Shown here in pieces: positions 41,864 through 54,117 of a stretch of 64,000 nt of DNA (positions are counted from its first letter, which is position 1; every line of letters begins with the position of its first letter). The notes under the pieces were generated by a model, which saw only the letters and a list, made by a program, of their open reading frames with translations, was not told where the DNA came from and did no database searches. The DNA is from Arion vulgaris (Eukaryota; Mollusca; Gastropoda; Stylommatophora; Arionidae): NCBI GenBank assembly GCA_020796225.1, contig CM036753.1, forward strand, positions 70,237,865-70,301,864, read 5' to 3'. The position numbers and the translations under genes are program-made.

Positions 41864-42786
41864 TCTCTCGTTCGTTCTTTTACGGCCGTTTTTATCAGTC
41901 TAATGTGATACAATGTGGTACAGCCTAACTCCAAGAACGGGTGTACGTTCACAACCTTCAGTTCCATTTGGAGTTCTGGTGCTTATCCTTCGGTGGTGTG
42001 TTCGGTTTCAACTAGCGTTTACTAGGCTCGCTCTCCGTTAGCCTTCTGCTGTCCCCAGCTAAGCCTACAAGGCAGCAGGTTGCTATTTTCTTTTAGGGTA
42101 GCTACCCTTAGACGACCTGCCCTCCCTGTTTGATGAGCGCCATCTGCCCAGCTAGCCGGTCGTTTATGGACTACTTGGTTTGCCAACCGTCCAGTTTTAT
42201 GTACGGTTTACTCCGCTAGACTTTGATTGTCCCCAATCAAACTACAAGGCAGCAGTAGTTCACTGTGAGCGGATACGCGCACTGGCTTCAACCTCTGCGG
42301 GGCTTTCCAGTTTTGTGCACAATTGAATGGTCCGCTCACCATCGTGCCTGTCACGCCGTGCACGTCTGCCCACCGGTGGGCCCACTCGTGCATAGTCTGC
42401 ATGCGTGCTCGCTCTGTCCTGGTGCCTGCCTCCCCATTTCCGTCAGTTCTCATCGTGCTCACATTTGCTTGGGCTGTCTGGGCCTGGGGCTTAACTCGGG
42501 CCCCCACCTTTGCGATCCTCATCCAACTTTTTCCATCGGTCGGGAGAGACGAGCATTGATAGTTACTCTGGGATTCCGCTCGTCTATGTTGCGAGCGGAT
42601 CCCATCCAGCGTTACTACCTCTGCATCTCTACCTACACCAGAGTAGCTCTCCTTCGATCACTGCCCTCTTAGCCAGACCGGAACCAATGTCTGTTACCAG
42701 GGTCACCACGAGGAGGTGGGGCAGGATCTTGATTAGTGCCAGCTCACTAATCCTGGCGCAGCGTTGTCCCCAAGCGCCTATTACCC
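41864..42786 (-). mobile_element. Family I retroposed element, 923 bp
   Basis: Flanked by CGTGACTTGTCT at 41852-41863 and 42787-42798. In minus orientation it starts CAGGATTAGTGAGCTGGCAC, has a GC-rich middle and two related blocks (CTGCCTTGTAGTTTGATTGG and CTGCCTTGTAGGCTTAGCTG), and ends in TAAAAGAACGAACGAGAGAAG, like the tail of SINE C. No convincing ORF. A longer-diverged copy is at 60935-61835 and a partial one at 52893-53175. Confidence 0.88.
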
Positions 42787-42924
42787 CGTGACTTGTCTAA
42801 AGACGATAAACAAAAGTGAATCGAAAGTAGCATCTAGTTTCTCTTTAATACCCTACCCCCTCCCCGCCTGCGTCTTCGTACCGACCCCCCTTCCTACCCC
42901 GTCTGTAAAAATCTGTAAAGTGCG

Positions 42925-43110
42925 CTCGTAGTTAACACCAGTGAAGGGGTTGATTGTATTTTCTTTACAGTGATGCCTCTTTCTATAATGGTCTTCTCCA
43001 ACGCTTCGTGTCTTTTTATATGTCTAAAATACTTGTCTTTTCTTATTTGTAGCATCAACCAGTTTTCTTTGTGTTTTCTGGATAGATCGATGCAATCTCT
43101 AGACGCCATA
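42925..43110 (-). pseudogene. RTE-like fragment (GHIKRH type)
   Basis: The minus strand reads SRKHKENWLMLQIRKDKYFR, then HIKRHEALEKTIIERG. One of at least five relics of the same RT C terminus. Confidence 0.65.
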
Positions 43111-43119
43111 CTCTATACT

Positions 43120-43549
43120 TCAACTTCTCAAGATTTCCTCCTCCAAACACCTTCTCCAGATAACAGAAATTAATTCGATCTCAGCGAGTTTCTCAATTCA
43201 GTAACTGAATGTGTTAATTCAAGAACGTATACGCATTAAAATTCACAAAATGTGTTGCAGCTTTTGTTAGCAATCGGCTTAGCACCTGCATTGTGTGTCT
43301 CTTTCTTTAATTTGTCATGGTGTATGTCAGATCTCTTTTGTATGTGCGTAGTAACAACATTTTTGACCATACTGTACACATTGGTTTATATTAAGCTTCT
43401 AATGACCAAGGTCATCAAGGTCTCGTAATCAACCTGCCATACCCAGAATCTGGATCTCTATAAATTTGCACTACACGGTTGCCAAGCTGAACTATTACAT
43501 GTATAGGTGTTTGTCCACAATTTCTGCTTTTTAAAACTCTAGAAAGTAT
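43120..43549. other. Intergenic, nothing recognised
   Basis: No credible ORF or family match. Confidence 0.45.
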
Positions 43550-43558
43550 AAAGAATAG

Positions 43559-43786
43559 GACAGGCCGATGGCGGCTCGTTGCTAAGTTTTGTTGGTGGGG
43601 CCAGACATATTTGTGTGTGGAAAATCAAGGTATTGGGTTAGGTTATATTTTAATTTATACACTTTACACATTTTATTTGATGGGGCTCGGCCCCACTGGC
43701 CCTTAATGACGAGCCGCCACTGGGTTTGAACCAGGTACGCTTGGGTCTGTGATCGAGCTCATTACCGCTTGAACTACAGACGCTCG
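43559..43786 (-). mobile_element. Chimera: hAT-type MITE joined to SINE A head
   Basis: 43566-43730 carries inverted ends GGCGGCTCGT and ACGAGCCGCCACTG (family H MITE). It runs directly into a minus-strand SINE A head (B box complement TTTGAACCAGG, A box complement CGCTTGAACTACAG). AAAGAATAG flanks the pair at 43550-43558 and 43787-43795. Confidence 0.7.
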
Positions 43787-43799
43787 AAAGAATAGAACA

Positions 43800-44434
43800 T
43801 ATAGTATATTGACTATAGTCAGTCATACGATGTTCTGCTTATAGTAACATTTTCTGTCTGGACTAGAGCCAGTTTTGTGACATGTTTTGACTATGACAAC
43901 ATTTGCTGTGTTGAGAAAAAAATCAGTTCTATAATGCTTTGACTAAGTTATGACATAAGCAGAGGCAGGAATTCATAACTAATAAAGTTGCAAGCCTTAG
44001 GGAAAACGCTAGTTATACGACTATGATCTCCAAAGAAAACCACGCGTATTCTAAGTCTGCATTTGAAAGATATCTCAGAGATCAAGTGTTATCTAACTTC
44101 TTTTTGGTATATCCGCTTAGGTCGTGAAGTAGCGTGAGAACATTTAATTGTTTGGCTAAGTTTACGGATGCTGTTGTGAGTCTTAAAAAAGAGGATCTAG
44201 AGACGAAGGAATGACCTCAATGCACAGGATTTAACCTATATGGCTTGACCCGCGGAAATGGCACATTCTCTTTTGAGAATTTTTCTACAAAGCACGAACT
44301 CCGTAGGTCCTGGCTACGCAATCTGGCATGGCACATGATGATCTCGATGTAGATTATCTGGGTGACGACTTTGCCTGGCTGCATGAAGCATATTGATTTT
44401 AAGCCCAGAACAAATAACACTAAAGGGTATTAAA
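43800..44434. other. Intergenic, nothing recognised
   Basis: Several short ORFs, none with recognisable content. Confidence 0.45.
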
Positions 44435-44945
44435 GCGACGGATTACGTTCACTGCATCGGGTTTCTCCGTGTGGTCTATTAACTTTGACAGAAATGGCAC
44501 GCCCCCTGCCGAGAGTGTTACACAATAAACGAGCTTCGCAGCTCCAACAACAATCACAGTGATTTCCAGAAAAAAGCACATGTGAACGAAACGATGCAGT
44601 TCTTCTTCTTCTTCTTCTTCTTCTTTGCGTTCATTCTTTACGACCAATTTTAATCACTCTTTGAGATATGTTTGTTCTTTGCCAAGAACGTGTATATGTT
44701 GCACATTGGTTTGGTAGACCCTAAACGCATAGACTTCTACACATTTAGGGCATGTGCATCCGATTTCATCCAAACCTCCTTAGTCGCCTCTTACGACATG
44801 AGTGGCAGGTTAAAGTGGTTCTATTCTTTACACCCCAAATTTGGACCCCGGTAACCACTCAGGCGACGATGCAGTTCGAATTCGAACCCACAATCTTCAG
44901 AACGCAAAACAGACGTTTTAACCACTTGGTTACAGATACTATCTG
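44435..44945 (-). mobile_element. SINE family B, split by a SINE C insertion
   Basis: Minus copy in two parts: body 44435-44602 (CACTGCATCGGGTTTCTCC, GCAGCTCCAACAACAATCA) and tRNA-like head 44866-44945 (TTCGAACCCACAATCTTCAG). The break is at the ACGATGCAGTTC duplication of the inserted SINE C. Confidence 0.82.
44603..44865 (-). mobile_element. SINE family C, full length, nested
   Basis: Minus copy with (TTC)n at the left and CTCAGGCG head end at the right. ACGATGCAGTTC flanks it at 44591-44602 and 44866-44877. Near-identical to 36810-37065. Confidence 0.92.
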
Positions 44946-46190
44946 TTTCAGTTTCAGTTTGGAATATCTTTATTGCACTCCGGACATGTCCATAGGTGCT
45001 CCGATCTCCTTCGCAATATCTCCATCAGCGTCCAGCGACTGACCGTACCAGTTCTATTTTGATTGATGAGCCTACTCATATACCTGTTGTACCGTTCTTT
45101 TCTTGCCACACCAATCTTCAAACCCAGTTCTCGCAATATAGTAGTTGACGTGGATTGGTTTAGATGAAGGTCTTCTCTGCGGCCACGCTCTATGAGGGTG
45201 TTCACGATGTCAGCTCTGTCCATTGGCTGGCCGTCTGATATAGCGGCAGAGCCAGCCAGCCTGTCTGCTCTCTCATTGCCAACGACACCCATGGGCCCCG
45301 GAACAAAGACAAGTGTAATTCTGCAAATTGTTGACGCCTGCAGTGATTCAGTCCATTGCCTGCGCACCGAACCGGCCTCCACCTTTCGGATCATACTCAA
45401 TGAGTCACTCAAAATGCACGCATGAGTGTAGTTTTGTGACTCTAGCCAGAGCAGTGCATTGGTCACCGCCAGTACCTCCATGGTCATACTGCTTGTTGTC
45501 ATACTGAATGCACCACTGGCTTCCTTGACCATTCTGCCACATGAGCTTGCAGAAAAGGCCCATGCAGACTTTTCGTGACGAACTACCGATCCATCGTGTA
45601 GATCACAACGTCGTATGCATTACAATTTTCATCGATGATGACTTGGACTTCTACATTCAACGCCGCGGGATTTCCCTGTCTGCAACCTTTGTCAAATTTA
45701 ATGATGGTTGAAAAAGTGTTCCAGTATATTGGAGGCATCGGTATCCATTCTTCTCCATAGTCAATATTATTGAGCCCGCATACCAGCTGAACAGTATCTG
45801 CGGCACGGCCAACCCATGACTTGTCCCGCTTTAACCGATGTCCACCACTGGCGCTGAGCTGTTCATGCAATGGGTGATCCTTTTGGCACTTATTTTGAGA
45901 TAGGCACGTGCTCTGGCTATCTTGACTCTATACTCCATGGTCGGAAAATCCAGGAGAAACCTCATCGCCACACAGGGTGTATCCCTTGTGCAACCGAGGA
46001 TGATGCGCATAGCTTCATTCTGTATTCTATCAAGTCTTTCAATTTGCGTTTTGCTGACAGTGAGGATGGCCATTGCATATTCAATGGGGGAGAGGACCAA
46101 TGTCTGATACAGAATGTCAAGCAGTCGTTGCTCGATGTTAACAGCCGCCATGACTCTCATTGCCGCCAAACCTTTGCTATCTAATAACAC
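44942..46190 (-). mobile_element. I-superfamily-like LINE, 3' part (RT thumb and RNase H)
   Basis: Longest LINE piece of its class here. 46190-45831 reads VMAAVNIEQRLLDILYQTLV and ERLDRIQNEAMRIILGCTRD (RT thumb). A frameshift near 45860 and another near 45598 lead to RNase H (45595-44954) with all four acidic motifs: YTDGS (D lost only to the frameshift), TMEVLAVTNALLWLE, ILSDSLSMI and [10 protein letters not shown]. It ends HLWTCPECNKDIP, a stop, and a (CTGAAA) tail. RNase H after RT is a feature of the I, R1 and LOA groups. Inactive as it stands. Confidence 0.85.
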
Positions 46191-46694
46191 TGAACACCGT
46201 TAGCAACAAACAACGTAATTATATACAAACATCCAAGTTAGCAACTAACAGCATTATCATAAGAAAAGTAATCTCAGAATTGTTAATGACCGCTCTAGAC
46301 ATTTCAATAGAATATATTAAAGTCGGCTGGAGATCAACGAGTTAAGCCGCAGGATACAGAAACATATATTATTCTATCAGCATTGCCAAATACACAATTC
46401 CAGATTATCTCTTCTTGCTTGCTGCCTTGTCGTGTGGCGTTGAATTTTTCTTAGATCTAAAATTTTCAACTTATCTGAAGGTGCACATGCCTTCCAAAAC
46501 AAGTTTCTGATGAATTGTTCTTGAATAAAGTTGTCTCCTGACGGTGGTAGTGTCTTTATCATCGTGCAGCTTGTTAATATTTTCTTTTGTTTGATTTCTT
46601 TACTATTCGTGACATAGATTATAGTCGTGTTCTACTTCATTAATTATTGACTGTATGATAACGTGACGCATGGGAAATTACCACCGTTCTATGA

Positions 46695-46790
46695 CCATCC
46701 ACTGTCTGTAGACATCAGCTGTGTGTAGACATCAGTTTGTGTAGACACCAGCTGTGTGTAGACACCAACTGTGCGTAGATAGCAATGGGT
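46695..46790. repeat. Short minisatellite (about 18 bp)
   Basis: Four to five units like TGTAGACATCAGCTGTG, slightly varied in length. Confidence 0.7.
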
Positions 46791-46939
46791 TTCCTTGCGA
46801 CGTCGTCTCCACGGAACAAGCCTGGGTATATTTAGGAAAAACCAAACCAAAAACGATTGGTTCCAAACCAGAACATCCTATATTTCACGTGTTTAATATT
46901 TTTGAAGGAAATTTAATGTCCCCCTCCAGTGGTTCTCTG

Positions 46940-47455
46940 GGGCTTCGTTTACCTGGGCCTTTGTTGGTCTGACTTTCAGTAAATGCTTCGGATTGTTCAA
47001 AATGGCAGGTTGCGGTATAAGTTGATGTAGTCTATGAAGATTTCCAGGCCCCCATGCCGAGGCTTGCCTGGATCTACTGTACTGGGAATGCGGATGCTCA
47101 TGGCAATGAGTGAGCAGACAGACTTTCATGGACAGCTTTGGTCGTAGGGGAGTTAAGGATGAATAAGGATATGTGCTTCGATCTTTTGGCGAACGTCTGT
47201 TGGATGAGGACACTAACATTGATATTGAATCTATACAGCTATTTAAAAGCTTTGAAATTACACATTGTACAAATAGAACTAGATACACGAGGGGCATAGC
47301 GAGGAGTGTGTTTAACCAACGAGGCACGAAAACCATCATTATGTATAGTCTTCGTCCTGCTGGAGAGACTGAGCACCTATGGATCTGCCCGGATTGCTGG
47401 GGCGTCGGTTCAGTAACCAATAACCAATCTAAAGAAACGGCTGTGTGCTAGACAA
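46940..47455 (+). pseudogene. LINE RNase H and C-terminal fragment
   Basis: Reads LAWIYCTGNADAHGNE, a stop, then DEDTNIDIESIQLFKSFEIT and GETEHLWICPDCWGVGS. RNase H last motif through terminal C..C, same family as 15760-16125. Confidence 0.78.
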
Positions 47456-47589
47456 TTTTTGTTTATTAATATCACATGATGTAGTTAAAACAATACTAAG
47501 CTGTATTAATGACTCTTGTCTGGGATTTACTTATTTAGCTTTTCCTATATCCAGCATCTCTATTTATTAAAGATCCTGCACGCGTTTTA

Positions 47590-47879
47590 GCGAAAAATCA
47601 TCTCTAACCAAGAACAGCAAGAGAGTTTGAACACCATCGTCCAAGTGAAATGCTGGAGATGGATCGGACATGTGATACGCATGGAGACTAACTCTATCAC
47701 GAAAAATGCACTGTGATGGACACCAGAGGGTAAACGAAAACGTGGACGACCCAAAACGATCTGAAGAAAAAAATATGAAAGAGCTGAATCATAGATAGAA
47801 CACAATACAGAGGGCGGCTCAGAGCACGAGAAGAATGGCGAGCATTTGTTGCAGCACTAAGCGCCAATGGCGTCACAGG
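47590..47879 (+). pseudogene. LINE C-terminal fragment adjoining GATA array
   Basis: Reads MLEMDRTCDTHGD in one frame and CWRWIGHVIRMETNSITKNA, then [14 protein letters not shown] in another. The final GCGCCAATGGCGTCACAGGC runs directly into GA/GATA repeats. Confidence 0.72.
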
Positions 47880-48824
<945 letters not shown>

Positions 48825-48944
48825 CTTCTCTATCTCGCACTTCGTCATTGTTCATATTAATTGTAATCGTGTTTCATAAATTCTTACACATATAAAACAC
48901 AAGTTGATATCGTAACAATTATCATGTGCCATGCTGTTTGTTGT

Positions 48945-49390
48945 AGGCAAGGAGAACATAGGTCTTCACGAACGTCTGTATTTTGTGTTGACTATCAGTT
49001 AAGACGTTGATACTTTTCCATGCTCTGAAGCCAGACTGTCCAGAATTTTCTCTTCCTGTGTTCCTCTGTCACGACTTTTGTTACTTTTTCTAATTGCTGC
49101 CCCAATCTTTTCTAAATATCCCTCTCTCATCACATTTTCGGAAAAATGATCGCTGTCTCTTTTTAATATCGATAGTAGTTTTTATCTGGGCCTTGACCTA
49201 TTTTAACACGTCAACATTAGATATTTTAGCAGATCATCGAATTCTGAGCATTCTCATGTAAAACCACATTTCTGTGGCCCCCAGTTATTTGTATATGTAT
49301 TTATTGTCCATGTCTGGTATCCATATGTCAGTAATGGCTATATGTGACACTGAAGAACTCTCTTTCTGAGTCCAATAAACATTGACTTGT
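48945..49390 (-). pseudogene. RTE-like fragment
   Basis: The minus strand reads LLTYGYQTWTINTYTNNWGP, then HFSENVMREGYLEKIGAAIR and ILDSLASEHGKVSTS, a decayed copy of the RTE at 51560-52412. Confidence 0.68.
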
Positions 49391-51559
49391 TCAAGTAAAA
49401 TGCTTTTCATTTTTATGGTATTCTGCTTTTGTCGATATGAATTTTTAAAAAAATACTGAGATTACCAGACCATGAATATAAATTTGCAGTGTAAAAACGA
49501 ATCATAAATAAATGGGAATAAGCGAGGTGCAATAAAAGAGAAAGTAATTGAAATGGACTATACTTGCAGAAAGAAGCTTTAACGACTTCCCGCTTTGACA
49601 GTAATATAAATCCTGCCAACAATGAATATATTATTAACATAAGTTATTTATTAACCCTTGGTAATAAGTTAACTTCAGTTGGGATAAAAATAGTGCGACA
49701 ATAGACTAGTAATGAAATTCTCACTGGGAAATGAAAATATCTGATACCACTAAATTTGGCATTGGTGGGGAAACATCCATGTGATTCGCTTTCATATAGA
49801 ATTCAAAAATATTTCTGTATTTTATCCACCACAATTTTACGCAGATATAATTTATCGAGACAAATTTATGATATGTTTAGGATGATAGTTGAATAGTAGT
49901 GCACATTTGGTTGCTATTTCCACAATTTTTGCTCAACCCATTCACTCTTCTGAGCCGATTTGTGGTTTGCGCCGAGAACGTGAGTAAATTAAGTTACTGT
50001 TAAGTCCCTACGGCATGTTGGATATAAACATCGGAATTTCGTCCAAAGTGTATGCATATTATCTAACAGAACACAACCAACTTTATAGTTTCGCATATAT
50101 TTCCACCGTTGTCCATTCGCATATATTTTCTCTGGAGTTCTAAGTGACATACATTATGCAACTATTAGTTTACTTTCTGTACAGAAATTCACAATCAGCA
50201 AAAAGTATATGATTTGACGCAAGCCCGCCACCTGATGACCCCCACAATGAGCAATAGTTCCATAAATTACCGACGACCAAATGGTTTCCAGCACTTTGGG
50301 GCTCATAAATTTTGTTTATTTTTTTTAAACATCGCAATTATCTTCAGAATATTTTTCAAGACCGAAAAGTAATATTTGTGTGTGTGTGTGTGTATGTGTG
50401 CGAGTGTCTGACAGAAAGATACAAATCATACGTGCCCATGATTTTATATATTTTTTTTAAAAAGGTACCTTTGCATGGCAGTGACGCAGTGGGCGTACAC
50501 AGTTACGCTTGAACGCGTATAAACACCGCATTTCTTTCGTATGTGAACTGCTCGGAATTTGTTTAAATGTATTACGTGACTTATTAGCTATATGAAGGCC
50601 CCATTCTTTGGCCACGATCAAATGGGGATTACACTTTGATCTTAGCCAAAACCATGGTGTATGTTTATGTATGTGTGTGAATATATATATATGTCATTGT
50701 GCCAAGTCCTTTTTATTTAAATGGCCTGACAGCTGCTTAAATAAAAGAAATCTTCAAATAATCGACATAGCCAGCAATTTCCACTTCACTGGGATTTTTC
50801 GCAAATTGATTATTATTGCTTACTTTAAAATGACATGTCGGCAAGTACACGTTTAGTGGAGATAAAACATACGAATACAATGTGGCAGTGTCTTGCGATC
50901 TTTGATAAGCTCATTTTTCAATACCGAAGGAGAAAATTAAAGCTTGGTTTGCTGTATGTATCCGGACCTTTCATACTTATTTCACCGCTACACCGCCGAA
51001 CTGTTCAGAAGACAAAACGTACCGGTGTATTGTGTGTGACTGGGGTAAGAATAATGTGCCGTGTGAAATATCTGGTCTACAACAAGCGTAAACTTGTGCC
51101 TATTTTTTCCCCTTCATTTGGGATTTAAAAAATTATGTCGGTGAATATTTTATAGCGTAATCACTTTAAAAAAAAAACCACCTTCAGTTAGGAAATATTT
51201 TTTGGTTTCACTTGTATTCCAGGAATTATAGACAGTGGCATTGCCAGTATTAAGTATTGGTGTTGTAAAAGGATCCATGTTTTAGAGTAATTTAAGATGT
51301 ATAATGTACACTCAGGATAATAATCTCACGCATTACATCAGAGGCCTGCAAGGATTTCTGGGACAGAGGACAAGAATTTGTGCTCTTCGAATGACGTGCA
51401 AAAAGTATTCAATTTCATTCAAATAATTTTTTTTAAAAGTTCTACAAATATTTGTTCATTAGCAAATATTATTAAATAGATATGAGTGATATTGTTTTGT
51501 TTAAAGTAGAAATAATCTATTGGATACTATAAGTTGTGAAATAAGATAACTGTATTGTG
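49391..51559. other. Intergenic, no gene or repeat family recognised
   Basis: The least repeat-rich 2 kb of the window. It holds a short (GT)n at 50378-50402 and several short ORFs with no recognisable content. Confidence 0.45.
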
Positions 51560-52412
51560 AACGCATTTTTAGGTCTATAAAAGATTTTCCTGGAATAGCT
51601 GTGAGAAGACATATCATAAATAACCTGAGATACGCTGATGATACTGTCTTGATAGCAAGAAATGAAATGGAGCTACAGAAATTAGTTGATAAGGTTGTGA
51701 CAGAAAGTAACAACAAAGGACTCAGTTTGAATATTAAGAAGACAGAAGTTATGATCATTTCAAAAAAGCAGATTTTGCCAAAATGCACCATCACAGTAAA
51801 TGGGACTGATCTAAGACAAGTGCATCAATTTAAATACCTCGGAGTCCTGGTAACATCAGATGGCAGATACCGATCAGAAATAAAGAGCAGAATAGGACAA
51901 GCGAAAACATCGTTCCTGAAAATGAGAAGCATTATCTGCAACAAGTCCTTTTCAATCCCGATCAGAATGCGAGTTATTCAGTGCTACATAGAACCAATAC
52001 TGACATACGGATGCGAGTCATGAACAATGAACACACAGATCGAGGGCCACAGAAATGTGGTTTTATAGAAGAATTATGAGAATCCCATGGACTGCTAAAA
52101 TGACTAATGTTGAGGTGTTGAATGAGATCAAGACACAGAGAAAGTTTATCATCAATATAAGAAAGAGGTAGTCATCATTTTTCGGGCATGTGATGAGGAG
52201 GGAGGTTTAGAACACATCGTGACAATCGGTAAAATCGAGGGTAGACGAGACAGGGGAAGACAGAGAGAGAAAATGTTGAGAGAGAGATGGCCTGACTTCA
52301 TGGCACGGTAGAGCGTCAACATCTGAGTTGATAACAAACACCAATGACCGAGATTTGTGGAGATCCATGATCGCCTACGCCAGCCGGCACGGCACTTGAT
52401 GATGATGATGAT
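51560..52412 (+). mobile_element. RTE-type LINE, 3' part
   Basis: An open frame to 52020 reads NNLRYADDTVLIARNEMELQ (RT catalytic YADD), KYLGVLVTSDGRYRSEIKSR and VIQCYIEPILTYGCES, then a TGA where the family has Trp. After it come TEMWFYRRIMRIPWTAKM, FGHVMRREGLEHIVTIGKI and EGRRDRGRQREKM, and a (GATGAT) tail at 52398-52412. Palm to C terminus of RTE. The best-preserved RT in the window but disrupted. Confidence 0.9.
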
Positions 52413-52579
52413 TATAAGTTATCAGTTTGATATTTTCAGACGAAACTTATGATTTAAGAGATTAGTTGTTTCTCATCACTCCTTGTGATACTTCATTGTT
52501 TTTCTTTCATGTCAGTTATTTTTCTTAAATCGGATCCAGTCTAAAGTATGCGATTTGTTGTACGTAGTCTATGATTGAG

Positions 52580-52892
52580 TGAGAGTCTGTAGCTTAAGCA
52601 GTGAAAAATGAAAATCGTGGCATATCCTAAAGGACCTAGCCATCAACCACAGTAAACGAGTCGTTGATTTTCTGAGCACCACTTATACGTTCAGTAGTTT
52701 GCCATTGCTTTCTGAACGGTGAGGTCTATTTTTACCTTTGTAAAATCCCAAGGAAAAGAATTTGCTTTCAAACTTGCCCACCGTGGGGTTTGAACCAGGT
52801 ACGCTTGGGTTCGTGATCGAGCTCACTACCGCTTGAGCTACAGATGCTCAGTGAGCTCAATCATAAACCCAAGTGTATCTAGTTCAAACCCC
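52580..52892 (+). mobile_element. SINE A head split by another SINE A
   Basis: Plus head GAGTCTGTAGCTTAAGCAGT (52583-52604) resumes at 52849 (CAGTGAGCTCAATCATAAAC, B box TAGTTCAAACCCC). The minus-strand SINE A occupies the gap. Confidence 0.8.
52605..52848 (-). mobile_element. tRNA-derived SINE, family A, nested
   Basis: Full-length minus copy, CAGTGA duplicated at 52599-52604 and 52849-52854. It landed between the A and B boxes of the older plus-strand copy. Confidence 0.82.
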
Positions 52893-53175
52893 ACTGCTGC
52901 TGCTGCTGCCTTGTAGTTTGATTGGGGACAATCAAAGACTAGCGGAGCAAACCGTAAACAAACCTGAACAGGCGGCAAACCAAGGTGTTCATTAAAACGA
53001 CCGGTTTTGCTGGGCAGATGGCGCTCATAAGCCCGGGAGGGCAGGCCTTCTAAGGGTCGCTGCTCTGAAAGAAAATGGCAATCCGCTGCCTTGTGGGTTC
53101 GGCTGGGGACAGCCAAAGGCTAGCGGAAAGCGTACCGCACACAAACGCTGGCTGAAATCGAACATCACACACAAG
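52893..53175 (+). mobile_element. Family I partial copy
   Basis: Starts in (CTG)n then CCTTGTAGTTTGATTGGGG, GGGCAGATGGCGCTCATAAG, TGCCTTGTGGGTTCGGCTGG; matches the 3' third of 41864-42786. It replaces the 3' part of the SINE A before it. Confidence 0.75.
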
Positions 53176-53194
53176 GATAAGCTACTGTGCTCAA

Positions 53195-53270
53195 ATAGGT
53201 GCTGAAAATTGAGATATCAAATGAATAGAAGAGTGAGTTGGAGAAGACTATTATGGAAGATTTTATTGAT
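53195..53270 (+). pseudogene. RTE-like fragment (GHIKRH type)
   Basis: AATTGAGATATCAAATGAAT and GAGTTGGAGAAGACTATTAT match the KLRYFGH..R..LEKTIM segment; very short. Confidence 0.45.
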
Positions 53271-53429
53271 TATTGGTTATTGAACCGATATCATAAAAGA
53301 CAGAGTTTGCTCAGATACACGCACAGCCGCTCCCATTTGTCGCAATAAAATGTGTAACCATTTGAAAAACAATAGTAAAAACATTCACGCACATACAGGA
53401 AATAATTGTACTCTATGCTCTCTTTCAGA

Positions 53430-53690
53430 GAACGCAATATCGTAGTGGTTAGTGCACTTGCTCGTAGTCACGAGGTTCGGGATTCATTGTGGAATTTCTT
53501 TTTCGACTGTAGCGACTCTTATGTCTCAGTTAGGTACCAGAGAAGTAATGGGAAGTAAAGACTGCTGACGGGATGTTTACTACATCATTCATCGTGTGCC
53601 GATGGTCAAAGAAAATTACGGACCTAACATCGTACTCACCAATATATATCATGGTACGAAAACGGGTTGCTCTACCTTTACTTTTATCTT
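53430..53690 (+). mobile_element. tRNA-derived SINE, family E
   Basis: Head GAGAACGCAATATCGTAGTG, B box AGGTTCGGGATTC, body with CGTGTGCCGATGGTCAAAG, T-rich tail. Diverged. Confidence 0.68.
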
Positions 53691-54117
53691 TCTTTCTTTC
53701 TTTTGTCCTTCTCTGCTTTTTTGCCGTTAGGCGTAGCAGGTTTAACTGATGATCGGTTTCGAGATAATGCTCGCTCGGTCGCTTGATATGGTGTGGTATT
53801 GTCGTTTGAATATTATCGTTAAAAACCTTGATCTTATTACCTACGAATCTGTCTATATGCAGATACCTACTTATGACTTTTCTTTATTGGTCTGCATTCC
53901 TAATATTTTAATATCTTTTATTGTTGCAGACGGTTAGTACTGTCTAATAACAACAGGTGTTACTGCAGAAAGCTTACTGTGTACAACAAAGGCGTTTCTC
54001 CCAGCTTGGATTAGCCTACATGTTGTAGGTGTACGTATACACTGCTGACAACAGATACGGTGATCAGTGCTCTGCGACTTAGAAGAATTGCTAGTTTGTG
54101 AAGTTCAATGCTTTATC

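Noticed and set aside
42265..42672. 135-codon plus-strand ORF and the 104-codon minus ORF overlapping it
   Set aside because: Both lie within the GC-rich middle of the family I element; the second copy at 60935 does not keep the frames.
50835..51128. 97-codon plus-strand ORF
   Set aside because: Basic composition and open frame, but no recognisable family, splice context or regulatory sequence; likely chance.
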